Source: JBBROS01 sp965260995 (GTDB taxonomy: Bacteria; Pseudomonadota; Alphaproteobacteria; Acetobacterales; Acetobacteraceae). Taken from it: a stretch of DNA of 64,000 nt. The notes under the pieces are model-generated. The model was given only the letters and a program-made list of their open reading frames with translations, did no database searches and was not told the origin of the DNA. Positions 16,396 through 24,235 of the stretch are shown in pieces; the stretch's first letter is position 1, and every line of letters starts with the position of its first letter. A program made the translations under genes and the position numbers. Location of the stretch: assembly GCA_965260995.1 (NCBI GenBank), contig CBDHCD010000003.1, positions 496,001 to 560,000 of the forward strand. The letters are read 5' to 3'.

Positions 16396-17145
16396 ATGGC
16401 GCTGATCGACGTGCAAGGGGTCGATGTCGACTTCCCGATCTACCACGGCAACAGCCGCAGCCTGAAGCGCACCGTGTTCGCGGCGGCGAGCGGGCGGTTG
16501 CAGGAGGACGCGCGGCACCGCATCGTGGTGCAGGCGCTGCGCGGCGTGTCGTTCCGGCTCGGGCGCGGCGAGCGGCTGGGGCTGATCGGCCACAACGGCG
16601 CGGGCAAGACCACGCTGCTGCGGACCCTGGCCGGGATCTACGAGCCGGTGGTGGGCCGGGTTCACGTGCAGGGCAGCATCGGCGCGCTGCTCGACACCGG
16701 GCTCGGCATGAACCCGGAGATGACCGGGCGGGAGAACATCGTGCTGCGCGGGCTGACGGTGGGCCTCGACCGGGCGGCGATCCGCCAGCTTGAGCAGGAC
16801 GTGCAGGACTTCGCCGAGCTGGACGCGTTCCTGGATCTGCCGCTGCGGTTCTACAGCTCGGGCATGGTGGTGCGGCTCGGCTTCGCGCTGGCGACGGCGA
16901 TCCGGCCGCAGGTGCTGCTGATGGACGAGTGGTTCCTGGCCGGCGACGCCGCGTTCATGGAGAAGGCCAAGGCCCGGCTGGAGGACATGGTGCGCGGCGC
17001 CGACATCCTGGTGCTGTCGTCGCACAGCCCGGAGGTGGTGCTGGACTGGAGCACGCGGGTGATCTGGATGCACCAGGGCCGGGTCCGCGCCGACGGCGCG
17101 CCGGAGGCGGTGATGGCCGAGTACCACGAGTCGCTCGCCGCCTGA
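16396..17145 (+). CDS. ABC transporter ATPase for polysaccharide export (Wzt/TagH-like)
   Basis: This 249-residue ATPase has Walker A (GHNGAGKTTLL, about residues 64-74), a Wzt-like GSIGALLDTGLGM segment, the signature region YSSGMVVRLGFA, Walker B (VLLMDEWF) and the switch histidine in LSSHSPE. The H-loop serine-histidine and the absence of a C-terminal carbohydrate-binding domain place it with TagH/KpsT-like proteins rather than the long Wzt form. It is transcribed with the permease. The cargo is probably made elsewhere, perhaps by the glycan genes at 34-53 kb; that link is inference. Confidence 0.93.
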   Translation: MALIDVQGVDVDFPIYHGNSRSLKRTVFAAASGRLQEDARHRIVVQALRGVSFRLGRGERLGLIGHNGAGKTTLLRTLAGIYEPVVGRVHVQGSIGALLDTGLGMNPEMTGRENIVLRGLTVGLDRAAIRQLEQDVQDFAELDAFLDLPLRFYSSGMVVRLGFALATAIRPQVLLMDEWFLAGDAAFMEKAKARLEDMVRGADILVLSSHSPEVVLDWSTRVIWMHQGRVRADGAPEAVMAEYHESLAA

Positions 17146-17172
17146 CCCGTGGGCCTGATGCCCGCGTGACGC

Positions 17173-17730
17173 TCAGCCGTGCTTCCAGGAGACGTGCGCC
17201 GGCGCGGCGGCGGTGGGGTCGCAGCGCAGCCACTGGCCGTTCTGCACCGAGACGCCGGTCAGCGACATGATGAACCCCCAATGGGTGACGACGAGCGTGC
17301 CGTTCCAGTCGGGCAAGGCGGCCATCTCGGCGCGGAACAGCGCGGCGCGGGCGATGACGTGGTCGGCCGGCTCCTCGATCTGCGGCCACCAGACCTCCTC
17401 GATGGTGGAGAAGTCGTGCTCGGGCCAGGTGCGCGCCAACTCGGTGCGCCGGCTGCCGACGTCGCAGACGAAGGCGCAGCGCTCGCGGACGACCGGGTTG
17501 ACGATCACCGGCAGGCCGAGCCGGCGGGCGAGCGGGGCGGCGGTCTGCAAGGCGCGGGTGTAGGGGGAAGCGAGGATGCGGCGCAGGCCCTCGCCGGCTA
17601 GCGCCTCGGCCGCGTCCTCGGCCTGTTCCAAGCCGAGCGGCGTCAGCTTCGGGTCGGGAATGCCCGGGTCCTTGCGCGTCCTCGTGAAATGAACGTTGAA
17701 CTCGCTTTGCCCGTGGCGGAGGAGGATCAT
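17173..17730 (-). CDS. histidine phosphatase family protein
   Basis: This 185-residue protein begins with the phosphohistidine motif LLRHGQSEFN (RHG, His6). The second catalytic region is VVTHWGFIMSLTG, and the phosphate-pocket arginine lies in ASPYTRALQT. It belongs to the phosphoglycerate mutase-like branch 1. The substrate is not determined by sequence; members act on sugar phosphates, nucleotides or phosphoproteins. It faces the ABC exporter genes tail to tail with a 27-base gap and is divergent from the Tim44-like gene. Confidence 0.88.
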   Translation of the reverse strand: MILLRHGQSEFNVHFTRTRKDPGIPDPKLTPLGLEQAEDAAEALAGEGLRRILASPYTRALQTAAPLARRLGLPVIVNPVVRERCAFVCDVGSRRTELARTWPEHDFSTIEEVWWPQIEEPADHVIARAALFRAEMAALPDWNGTLVVTHWGFIMSLTGVSVQNGQWLRCDPTAAAPAHVSWKHG

Positions 17731-17857
17731 AGGGCAGAGTTACACCATTGGGCTCGTTCCGCTGCAAATGCCCCCTCTCGTTCGCGGGCGGGGCCAATAT
17801 TCATTGTTTGGCAGGCGGCCGGGCCTATGTTTGGGTGAACGCAGAAGGACTGGACCC

Positions 17858-18529
17858 ATGGGCGCCGGATTCCCACTCGACCTCTTGCTATTCGGCATGA
17901 TCGCCGCGTTCCTCGTCCTGCGCCTGCGTGGCATCCTGGGGCGGCGCACCGGGTTCGAGCGACCGACGCAGGTCAACCGCACCGGCCAGGCCGCCGCGCC
18001 AGGCATGGCCCGGCCCGGCCCGGTGGTGGACGCCCAGGCCGAGCCGGCAGGGCCGCAGCGCGCGTTGCCTGAGCCGTCAAGCCCGGTCGGAGAAACGCTG
18101 CAACGAATGACGGGGGTGGATCGCGGGTTCGATCCGGGCAACTTCCTGCAGGGAGCGGAGACCGCGTTCCGCATGATCGTGGATGCGTTCGCACGCGGCG
18201 ACCGCGCGGCGCTGCGGCCTTTGCTGAACGATCCTACCTACGCCAGCTTCGAGCAGGCGATCGGAACGCGTGAGGCGGCCGGGCAGACGCAGCGCAGCGA
18301 GGTGCGCAGCATCGAGCGGGCCAGCATCGAGAACGCGGTGCTGACCGGCTCAGTGGCGCAGATCACTGTGCAGTTCGTCTCCGACCAGGTGGCGGAGACG
18401 CTCGGGGCCGACGGCCGACCGGTGGCGGGGGCGGACGCGGTGGCGGAGATCACCGACTTGTGGACGTTCGACCGTGATCTCAGCCAGCCGGACCCGACCT
18501 GGCGGCTGTCGGCGGCGCGCTCCGGCTGA
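17858..18529 (+). CDS. Tim44-like domain inner-membrane protein
   Basis: The 223-residue product has a short N-terminal membrane helix (DLLLFGMIAAFLVLRL), a proline-rich linker, and a C-terminal Tim44-like domain at about residues 85-220 (FLQGAETAFRMIVDAFARGDRAALRPLL). This is the alphaproteobacterial TimA-type relative of mitochondrial Tim44; its bacterial role is not well defined, with membrane-associated protein handling as the usual suggestion. I chose ATG 17858 because AGAAGGA stands 9 bases upstream. The methyltransferase gene begins 3 bases after its stop. Confidence 0.88.
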   Translation: MGAGFPLDLLLFGMIAAFLVLRLRGILGRRTGFERPTQVNRTGQAAAPGMARPGPVVDAQAEPAGPQRALPEPSSPVGETLQRMTGVDRGFDPGNFLQGAETAFRMIVDAFARGDRAALRPLLNDPTYASFEQAIGTREAAGQTQRSEVRSIERASIENAVLTGSVAQITVQFVSDQVAETLGADGRPVAGADAVAEITDLWTFDRDLSQPDPTWRLSAARSG

Positions 18530-18532
18530 GCC

Positions 18533-19369
18533 ATGCCTGATTTTGGGCCTGGCGCGGCGAGCGTCGCGACTCTGGCCGGGCTGCATCGCGGGGATTGCCT
18601 CGATGTGCTGCCGACCATGCCGGCCGCTTCGGTCGACGTGGTTGTCACGTCGCCGCCTTACAACCTGGGCATCAACTACGCCAGCTACGGCGACCTGCGG
18701 GCGGAAGGGGAGTACTTGGACTGGATGGTCCAGGTTGCGACCGCGCTCCGCCGCGTGTTGCGGCCGGACGGGTCGTTCTTCCTCAACGTGGCTGGCTCCT
18801 CGACGCAGCCTTGGCTGCCGTTCGAGCTGATCATCCGCCTGCGCCCGCTGTTCGCGTTGCAGAACCATATCGCCTGGGTGAAGTCGATCGCGGTCGGCGC
18901 GGACGCGATCGGCCACTTCAAGCCGGTGCCGGGCGAGCGTTTCCTGCACCGCAACCACGAGCACGTCTTTCATTTGACCCAACGCGGCGACGTGCGGCTG
19001 GACCGGCTCGCGGTCGGGGTGCCGTTCAAGGACAAGAGCAACATCGCCCGCCGCGGCCACGCGCAGGACCTGCGCTGCCGCGGCGACACCTGGTTCATCC
19101 CGTATGAGACGGTGCAGAGCCGGATCGCCAAGTTCTCCCATCCCGGCATCTTCCCGCTCGACCTGCCGCGCTGGTGCATTCGGCTGCACGGCAAGCCCGG
19201 CGGCGTCGTGCTCGACCCGTTCGCCGGCGCGGGCACGACCGTGCTGGCGGCGGCGATGGAGGGCTGCACCGGGATCGGGATCGAGATCGATCCTGAGTAC
19301 GTCGACACCGCCCGCGCCCGGCTGCTCGCCGGGCATCACGACCTGGTTCCCCCGGCCGCGTCGGCGTAG
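18533..19369 (+). CDS. orphan DNA methyltransferase, beta-class motif order
   Basis: This 278-residue S-adenosylmethionine-dependent DNA methyltransferase has the catalytic motif TSPPYN near residue 40 before the AdoMet-binding motif DPFAGAGTT near 228, which is the beta-class order. SPPY allows either N6-adenine or N4-cytosine as the target. It is shorter than CcrM and lacks CcrM's C-terminal DNA-recognition extension. No restriction endonuclease gene is nearby: a Tim44-like gene precedes it and lutA follows. It is therefore an orphan enzyme, probably epigenetic or housekeeping rather than part of a restriction system. The recognition site cannot be read from sequence. Confidence 0.9.
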   Translation: MPDFGPGAASVATLAGLHRGDCLDVLPTMPAASVDVVVTSPPYNLGINYASYGDLRAEGEYLDWMVQVATALRRVLRPDGSFFLNVAGSSTQPWLPFELIIRLRPLFALQNHIAWVKSIAVGADAIGHFKPVPGERFLHRNHEHVFHLTQRGDVRLDRLAVGVPFKDKSNIARRGHAQDLRCRGDTWFIPYETVQSRIAKFSHPGIFPLDLPRWCIRLHGKPGGVVLDPFAGAGTTVLAAAMEGCTGIGIEIDPEYVDTARARLLAGHHDLVPPAASA

Positions 19370-19378
19370 GATGGTGCC

Positions 19379-20152
19379 ATGACTAACCGCCCGCGCGTCG
19401 CCTTGTTCGTCACCTGCCTGGTCGACCTGCACCGCCCTTCGGTCGGGTTCGCGGCCATCCAGTTGCTGCAGCAGGCCGGGTGCGACGTGGAAGTGCCGCG
19501 GGCGCAGACGTGCTGCGGCCAGCCGGCCTACAACAGCGGCGACCGGCGGACGGCGCAGGCGCTCGGGCGGCAGGTGCTCGACGCGTTCGGCGGCTTCGAC
19601 TACGTGGTCGTGCCGTCCGGGTCGTGTGGCGGCATGATCGCGCACCACCTGCCGGCGCTGTTCAACAACGACCCGAATCTGCGCGCGCGGGCGGAGGCGC
19701 TGGGCGCCCGGACGTTCGAGCTGGTGCAGTTCCTGACCGAGGTCATGGGCGTGGAGCGCGTGCCGGTGCGCTACGACGGGGTCGCGACGTATCACGACAG
19801 TTGCTCCGGCCTGCGCGAGCTCGGCATCAAGGCGCAGCCGCGGGCGTTGCTGGCGAGCGTCGAGGGGCTGGAGTTGCGGGAGATGGCGGAGCCCGAGGTG
19901 TGCTGCGGCTTCGGCGGCACGTTCTGCGTCAAGTACCCGGACATCTCGACGCGCATGGTCTCGGACAAGGCGGCGGACGTGGCCGCGAGCGGCGCGGACA
20001 CGCTGCTGGCCGGCGACCTGGGCTGCCTGCTGAACATGGCCGGGCGGCTGTCGCGCGAGGGGTCCCCGGTCCAGGTGCGCCACGTCGCCGAGGTGCTGGC
20101 CGGCATCACCGGCGACCTGCCGCCGATCGGCGTGCCGGCCGCGGCGCGGTGA
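19379..20152 (+). CDS. lutA: L-lactate utilisation protein LutA (LldE)
   Basis: LutA is a 257-residue subunit of the LutABC iron-sulfur L-lactate dehydrogenase complex, which oxidises lactate to pyruvate. It has two CCG-type cysteine-rich domains: TCCGQPAYNSG with SCGGM in the first half, and HDSCSG with CCGFGGTFC in the second. These bind iron-sulfur clusters as in heterodisulfide reductase subunit B. It starts 9 bases after the methyltransferase stop, and lutB and lutC follow. Confidence 0.93.
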   Translation: MTNRPRVALFVTCLVDLHRPSVGFAAIQLLQQAGCDVEVPRAQTCCGQPAYNSGDRRTAQALGRQVLDAFGGFDYVVVPSGSCGGMIAHHLPALFNNDPNLRARAEALGARTFELVQFLTEVMGVERVPVRYDGVATYHDSCSGLRELGIKAQPRALLASVEGLELREMAEPEVCCGFGGTFCVKYPDISTRMVSDKAADVAASGADTLLAGDLGCLLNMAGRLSREGSPVQVRHVAEVLAGITGDLPPIGVPAAAR

Positions 20153-20190
20153 GAACCGCCGGTTCCCGCATTCCACGATAGGGTCACGCC

Positions 20191-21615
20191 ATGCTCAACA
20201 CCTCGCCCCAGTTCAAGCAGAACGCCAAGGTGGCCTTGGCGGACGCGGGGCTGCAGAAGGCGCTGAAATTCAGCAAGCCGCAGTTCATGGCCCGGCGCAC
20301 CGCCGCCGTCGCCAACCTGCCGGAATTCGAGCGGCTGCGCGACACCGGGCGCGACATCAAGAATCACGCCTTGGCCAACCTCGACTTCTACCTCGAAACC
20401 TTCGCGGCCAACGTCGAGGCGGCGGGCGGCCACGTGCACTGGGCCAGCACCGCCGACGAGGCCCGGGCCGCCGTGCTCGGCATCTGCCGCGCGGCGGGCG
20501 CGAGGACGGTGACCAAGGGCAAGTCGATGATCAGCGAGGAGCTGGAGATCAACAAGCACCTGTCGGCGAACGGGATCAGCCCGTTCGAAACCGACCTCGG
20601 CGAGTACATCATCCAGCTCCGCGACGAGACGCCGAGCCACATCATCGCGCCCGCGTTCCACCTCAACCGCGAGGACTGGGAAGCGCAGTTCCGCCTCAGC
20701 CACACCGACCTGCCGGCGGACCGGGCGCTCAACGAGCGGCGCGACATCCTGACGGAAGCGCGGGGGCGGCTGCGGGAGAAGTTCCTCGCCGCCGACGTTG
20801 GCATCACCGGGGCCAACTTCCTGATCGCCGAAACCGGCAGCAGCGTCATCGTCACCAATGAGGGCAACGGCGACCTGACGCAAACCCTGCCGCGGGTCCA
20901 CATCGCGCTCGCCAGCATCGAGAAGGTGGTGCCGACCCTGGAGGACGCGACCAGCCTGCTCCGCATCCTGGCGCGCTCGGCCACCGGGCAGGACTTCTCG
21001 GTTTACACGACGTTCAGCACCGGGGCGCGGCGGGCGCGGGACCTTGACGGGCCGGAGGAGTACCACGTCGTGCTCGTCGACAACGGGCGCTCGGCGATGA
21101 TGGGCACCGAGTTCCAGGAGATGCTGCGCTGCATCCGCTGCGCCGCCTGCATGAACCATTGCCCGGTCTACGGCGCGGTCGGCGGGCATTCCTACGGCTG
21201 GGTGTATCCCGGGCCGATGGGCAGCGTGCTGACGCCGGCGCTGATCGGGGTGGACCGGGCCGGGCACCTGCCGAACGCCAGCACGTTCTGCGGCAAGTGC
21301 GAGAGCGTCTGCCCGGTCAAGATCCCGTTGCCGAAGATGATGCGGCATTGGCGGGAGCGGGAGTTCGAGCGGCACCTGCAACCGGCGGGCGTTCGCAGCA
21401 ATCTCGGCCTTTGGGCCTACTTCGCCCGCCGGCCCGGGCTTTACCGGCTGGCGACGCGGGCCGGGGCGGCAGCGCTCGGGCTGATGGGGCGCAAACGCGG
21501 GCATTTCGCCAAGCTGCCGTTGGCGGGCGGCTGGACGGCGGGGCGAAACCTGCCGGCGCCGGAAGGGGAAACCTTCTTCGCCCGCTACGCCCGCGAGCAG
21601 CGCGCGTCCCGATGA
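20191..21615 (+). CDS. lutB: L-lactate utilisation iron-sulfur protein LutB (LldF)
   Basis: LutB (474 residues) is the central electron-transfer subunit of the LutABC complex. An N-terminal LUD domain spans about residues 70-300 (TKGKSMISEE, TGANFLIAETGS). Two 4Fe-4S ferredoxin motifs follow: CIRCAACMNHCP with cysteines 314, 317, 320 and 324, and CGKCESVCP with 367, 370 and 374. A C-terminal DUF3390-like region completes it. No lactate permease or lutR-type regulator is adjacent. Confidence 0.94.
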   Translation: MLNTSPQFKQNAKVALADAGLQKALKFSKPQFMARRTAAVANLPEFERLRDTGRDIKNHALANLDFYLETFAANVEAAGGHVHWASTADEARAAVLGICRAAGARTVTKGKSMISEELEINKHLSANGISPFETDLGEYIIQLRDETPSHIIAPAFHLNREDWEAQFRLSHTDLPADRALNERRDILTEARGRLREKFLAADVGITGANFLIAETGSSVIVTNEGNGDLTQTLPRVHIALASIEKVVPTLEDATSLLRILARSATGQDFSVYTTFSTGARRARDLDGPEEYHVVLVDNGRSAMMGTEFQEMLRCIRCAACMNHCPVYGAVGGHSYGWVYPGPMGSVLTPALIGVDRAGHLPNASTFCGKCESVCPVKIPLPKMMRHWREREFERHLQPAGVRSNLGLWAYFARRPGLYRLATRAGAAALGLMGRKRGHFAKLPLAGGWTAGRNLPAPEGETFFARYAREQRASR

Positions 21616-21625
21616 CGGTGAGGCG

Positions 21626-22333
21626 ATGAGCAAGGAGCAGATCCTCGGGGCGATTCGGCGCGGCCTGAAGCGGGGCGCGCTGCCGCCCGACCAGCAGGCC
21701 ATGCTCCGCGCCCGGCTGGCCCGGCCGCCGCGCCACCTGATCCCGGGCCGCAGCCAGGTGCCGCGGCCCGACCAGCTACTGCTGCTGGTGCGCAACATCG
21801 AGAAGGAGTTCGGCACCATCGTCCGCGTGCCCGGGCCGGAGGACGTGCCGGAGGCGGTCGCCGACTACCTGGCGTCGCAGAACCTGCCCAGCAGCCTGGT
21901 GATGGCGCCGCACCCGGAGCTGCGGGCGCTGCCCTGGGACGGGCGCCCGCTGTTGCAGGTGCGCGAGGGTCGGGCGGAGGCAGGCGACATGGTCAGCGTG
22001 CAGCACGCCTTTGCCGCCGTCGCCGAGACCGGCACCCTGATGCTGCCGAGCGCCCCCGAGCGGCCGACGACGATCAACCTGCTGCCCGACACGGCGATCG
22101 CCGTGCTGCGCGCGAGCCGGGTGGTGGGCGCTTACGAGGACGCCTGGGACCTGCTGCGGGCGGAGGCCGGGCCGCAGCCTTCGGGCGGGTTCATGCCGCG
22201 CAACGTGATGCTGGTCACCGGGCCGTCCCGCTCGGCCGACATCGAGCAGACGCTCGAACTGGGCGCGCACGGGCCGCGCCGCCTGCACGTCGTCCTGATC
22301 GACGACGACCCCGACGCATGCGACGCGGCCTGA
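21626..22333 (+). CDS. lutC: L-lactate utilisation protein LutC (LUD domain)
   Basis: LutC (235 residues) is the third component of the LutABC complex and consists mainly of an LUD domain at about residues 60-215 (AVAETGTLMLPS, VGAYEDAWDLL, LVTGPSRSADIEQTLELGAHGPRRLHV). The closing GPSRSADIE and HGP motifs are typical of LutC/YkgG. It begins 10 bases after lutB, and its final 16 bases overlap the start of the Smr-domain gene in another frame. Confidence 0.93.
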   Translation: MSKEQILGAIRRGLKRGALPPDQQAMLRARLARPPRHLIPGRSQVPRPDQLLLLVRNIEKEFGTIVRVPGPEDVPEAVADYLASQNLPSSLVMAPHPELRALPWDGRPLLQVREGRAEAGDMVSVQHAFAAVAETGTLMLPSAPERPTTINLLPDTAIAVLRASRVVGAYEDAWDLLRAEAGPQPSGGFMPRNVMLVTGPSRSADIEQTLELGAHGPRRLHVVLIDDDPDACDAA

Positions 22334-22848
22334 CGGACACCGACCGCGCGGCCTGGGCCAGCTACACCCGCCTGGTGATCCGGATGCCGGGGGTGGTGCC
22401 GCTGCCCGAGCCGCTGCTGCCGCTGGCCGGCCCGGTCGAGATCGCCGCGGCTCCCGCGCCGCCGCAGCCGTCGCACCGGACCGCGCCGCCGGGTTTGCCG
22501 CCGCTCGTGGTCGGCAGCGCGCCGGGAGGCGTCGACGCCTCGACTTGGGCCCGCTTCCGCCGAGGCAAGCTCCCGCCGACGCGGACCCTGGACCTGCACG
22601 GGCGCACGGCGCAGCGCGCCTACGCGGCTTTGCAGCACTTCCTTCACGGTGCGGCGGCGGAGGGGGTGCGGTGCGTCGAGGTGATCACCGGCCGCGGCAA
22701 GGGCGAGGCGGGCGGCGTGATTCGGCGCGAGTTCCCGCTGTGGCTCGACCAGCCGCATCTGCGCCAGTTGGTGCTGGCGGCCGCGCATCCGCACGTCCTC
22801 AACCCCGGCAGCGTGCGGCTGCTGCTGAAGCGGGCCAGGTCGCGCTAG
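22318..22848 (+). CDS. Smr/MutS2-domain protein
   Basis: This 176-residue protein ends in a Smr domain (about 90-172): the LDLHGRT motif, then VITGRGKGEAGG and a LLLKRAR end. Smr domains are nucleases or nucleic-acid binding modules; stand-alone forms in proteobacteria (YdaL/SmrA-like) include DNA nicking enzymes. The N-terminal half is proline-rich and probably flexible. ATG 22318 lies inside the end of lutC (16-base overlap), suggesting coupling, although a metabolic link to lactate use is not evident. Confidence 0.88.
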   Translation: MRRGLTDTDRAAWASYTRLVIRMPGVVPLPEPLLPLAGPVEIAAAPAPPQPSHRTAPPGLPPLVVGSAPGGVDASTWARFRRGKLPPTRTLDLHGRTAQRAYAALQHFLHGAAAEGVRCVEVITGRGKGEAGGVIRREFPLWLDQPHLRQLVLAAAHPHVLNPGSVRLLLKRARSR

Positions 22849-22851
22849 GGT

Positions 22852-22953
22852 GGTTTCAGCTTGGTCGACGCACTCTCGTGTCCGATCGAGCGGAAACCGC
22901 GTGGAACAAAGGTTAGAGCGTGATCTGTGCTGACAGGCGCATGGATCATGCTT
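22852..22953. repeat. intergenic double hairpin between convergent smr and ykuD genes
   Basis: Two inverted repeats fill this convergent gap. GGTTTCAGC (22852-22860) faces GCGGAAACC (22890-22898), 8 of 9 paired. GAGCGTGATC (22916-22925) faces GATCATGCTT (22944-22953), 10 of 10 with two G-U pairs. The AGCATGATC core recurs at 26381-26390 in another convergent gap, so this may be a dispersed REP-like element as well as a terminator. Confidence 0.5.
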
Positions 22954-22972
22954 CAGGGCGTTCCGCCGATGG

Positions 22973-23467
22973 TCAGGCGACGACCTCGATGCCCGTCACG
23001 CCACCTGCCAGCAGCGCCAGCAGGTCCGGTCGGGACAGCGCGATGCAGCCTTCGGTCGGGGCGTAGTCCGGCCGGGCGAGGTGGAGGAAGATGGCGCTGC
23101 CGCGGTCGCGCCGGGGCGGGTCGTCGTTCCAGCCGAGCACGCCGATGATGTCGTAAAGGCCGTCGTCGCGCCACAACGCCTCGTGCGAGGCGGCGCAAGG
23201 CAGGCGGACCAGGCGGTTGTAGGCCGGGTCGGCCGGGTCGTCGCACCAGCCGTCGTTCGGGGCCAGCAGGACGACCGGGACGGCGGCCCGGGGCCGGGCA
23301 ACGCGGTCGGCGCGGAACAGGACCCGGCGCAGTGGCAGCGGCCCGGCCGGGGTCGCGCCGTCGCCCTCGCGCTTGTCGGTGGTGATGCCGCCGTGGCCCA
23401 GCGCGGCCCGGTAGCGCTGGCCCGCGTGGCGCAGGAGGCCGTCTGGCCCGATGCTCGCCAGTGTCAC
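22973..23467 (-). CDS. YkuD-type L,D-transpeptidase domain protein
   Basis: This 164-residue protein is almost entirely a YkuD catalytic domain. The active-site region is IFLHLARPDYAPTEGCIALS, with the histidine in LHL and the nucleophilic cysteine in EGCIAL. The usual substrates are tetrapeptide stems of peptidoglycan. It has no signal peptide or membrane helix at its start (MTLASIGPDGLL), unlike periplasmic L,D-transpeptidases, so export is unexplained; a YafK/YkuD cytosolic variant or an unusual export route is possible. It overlaps the upstream unknown gene by 4 bases (ATGA). Confidence 0.88.
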   Translation of the reverse strand: MTLASIGPDGLLRHAGQRYRAALGHGGITTDKREGDGATPAGPLPLRRVLFRADRVARPRAAVPVVLLAPNDGWCDDPADPAYNRLVRLPCAASHEALWRDDGLYDIIGVLGWNDDPPRRDRGSAIFLHLARPDYAPTEGCIALSRPDLLALLAGGVTGIEVVA

Positions 23468-24021
23468 GCCAGGCCTTTCTCAAGCGCCTGAGTGCGTTGC
23501 CACTCCGTCGCGGCCTGCCGGTAGGTGCTGGCGCCGCGGCCCGGATCGGTCGCCGCGAACTGGGTGTCGGAGCCGGCCAGCCACTCCGGCTGCGTGGTCG
23601 CGAGCGTCGTGTAGCTGGCGCCGGTGAGCCTGCCGGGCGTCACCGGCTCCACGCCGGCCTCCGATCCGGTGACGGACATGCCGGCGGGGACGGCGGGGCG
23701 CGACAGGTCGGGCTTCATCGTCAGCAGCGCCTCCATCAACCCCGAGAAGCCGGCGGTCAGCGCGCCGATCGGTCCGCCGGCGATCGCCGCGCCGGCGACG
23801 CGCATCGGGGCCGGGATGGTCTCGCCAGTGACCAGCCGGTAGATCGCGCCGACGACCGGAATGTGCTGCAGCGGGTTGAGGCCGCGCATCAGTTCCTCGT
23901 GGCTGATCTTGATGGGCGTGGGCCAGAGCTGGTCCGGTCCGATCGGGCCGGCGCCGTCCGGCGGCGTGGCGTAGCCGAACAGGCGGGAGGCCGGGTCGGC
24001 CCCCGGCGTAGGAAACATCAT
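23464..24021 (-). CDS. hypothetical protein, coupled to the YkuD gene
   Basis: I do not recognise this 185-residue protein by name. It has a conserved-looking core (LNPLQHIPVVGAIYRLVTGETIP), then a glycine/alanine-rich hydrophobic hairpin-like segment at about residues 72-98 (AGAAIAGGPIGALTAGF). The tail is low complexity and ends in WQRTQALEKGLA. No catalytic motif is visible. Its ATGA overlap with the YkuD gene suggests a shared job, perhaps membrane association of the transpeptidase; that is inference. The 211 bases between its start and the ribA end hold no gene that I can support. Confidence 0.7.
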   Translation of the reverse strand: MMFPTPGADPASRLFGYATPPDGAGPIGPDQLWPTPIKISHEELMRGLNPLQHIPVVGAIYRLVTGETIPAPMRVAGAAIAGGPIGALTAGFSGLMEALLTMKPDLSRPAVPAGMSVTGSEAGVEPVTPGRLTGASYTTLATTQPEWLAGSDTQFAATDPGRGASTYRQAATEWQRTQALEKGLA

Positions 24022-24210
24022 CCGGGGCGCACGCTTTGGGCGGTGAAGGCCGGGTGGCCCACGAGGCGCGGCGGTCTGGCTCTGAGGTGCGGCACGGTTC
24101 TCGTCCCTTCAACACGCTGCTGCGCGGCCCGGCCCGCCTCGTGCTGCCGGCGTGGCCTGGGCCTTCGCTGATTAGACCTCGAAAGCCTGAAGCGTCGGTA
24201 AACGCGAGGC

Positions 24211-24235
24211 TGATCGCCGAACATCCCGGCGATCA
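24211..24235 (-). terminator. hairpin at the end of ribA
   Basis: TGATCGCCG at 24211-24219 and CGGCGATCA at 24227-24235 are perfect 9-base inverted repeats with a 7-base loop. The hairpin begins with the ribA stop codon (TGA at 24233-24235) on the minus strand. Only a short T-containing stretch follows, so factor-independent termination is uncertain. Confidence 0.5.

Noticed and set aside
18120..18140. GGGTTCGATCC resembling a tRNA T-arm
   Set aside because: It is inside the Tim44-like coding sequence and has no acceptor or anticodon partner around it.
18533..19369. DNA methyltransferase as part of a restriction-modification or phage-defence island
   Set aside because: No restriction, helicase or mobile-element gene is adjacent; neighbours are core metabolism, so it is an orphan enzyme.
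19792..21819. 675-residue open frame on the minus strand across lutA/lutB/lutC
   Set aside because: It is antisense to conserved cysteine motifs of LutA and LutB; no domain pattern is seen in it.
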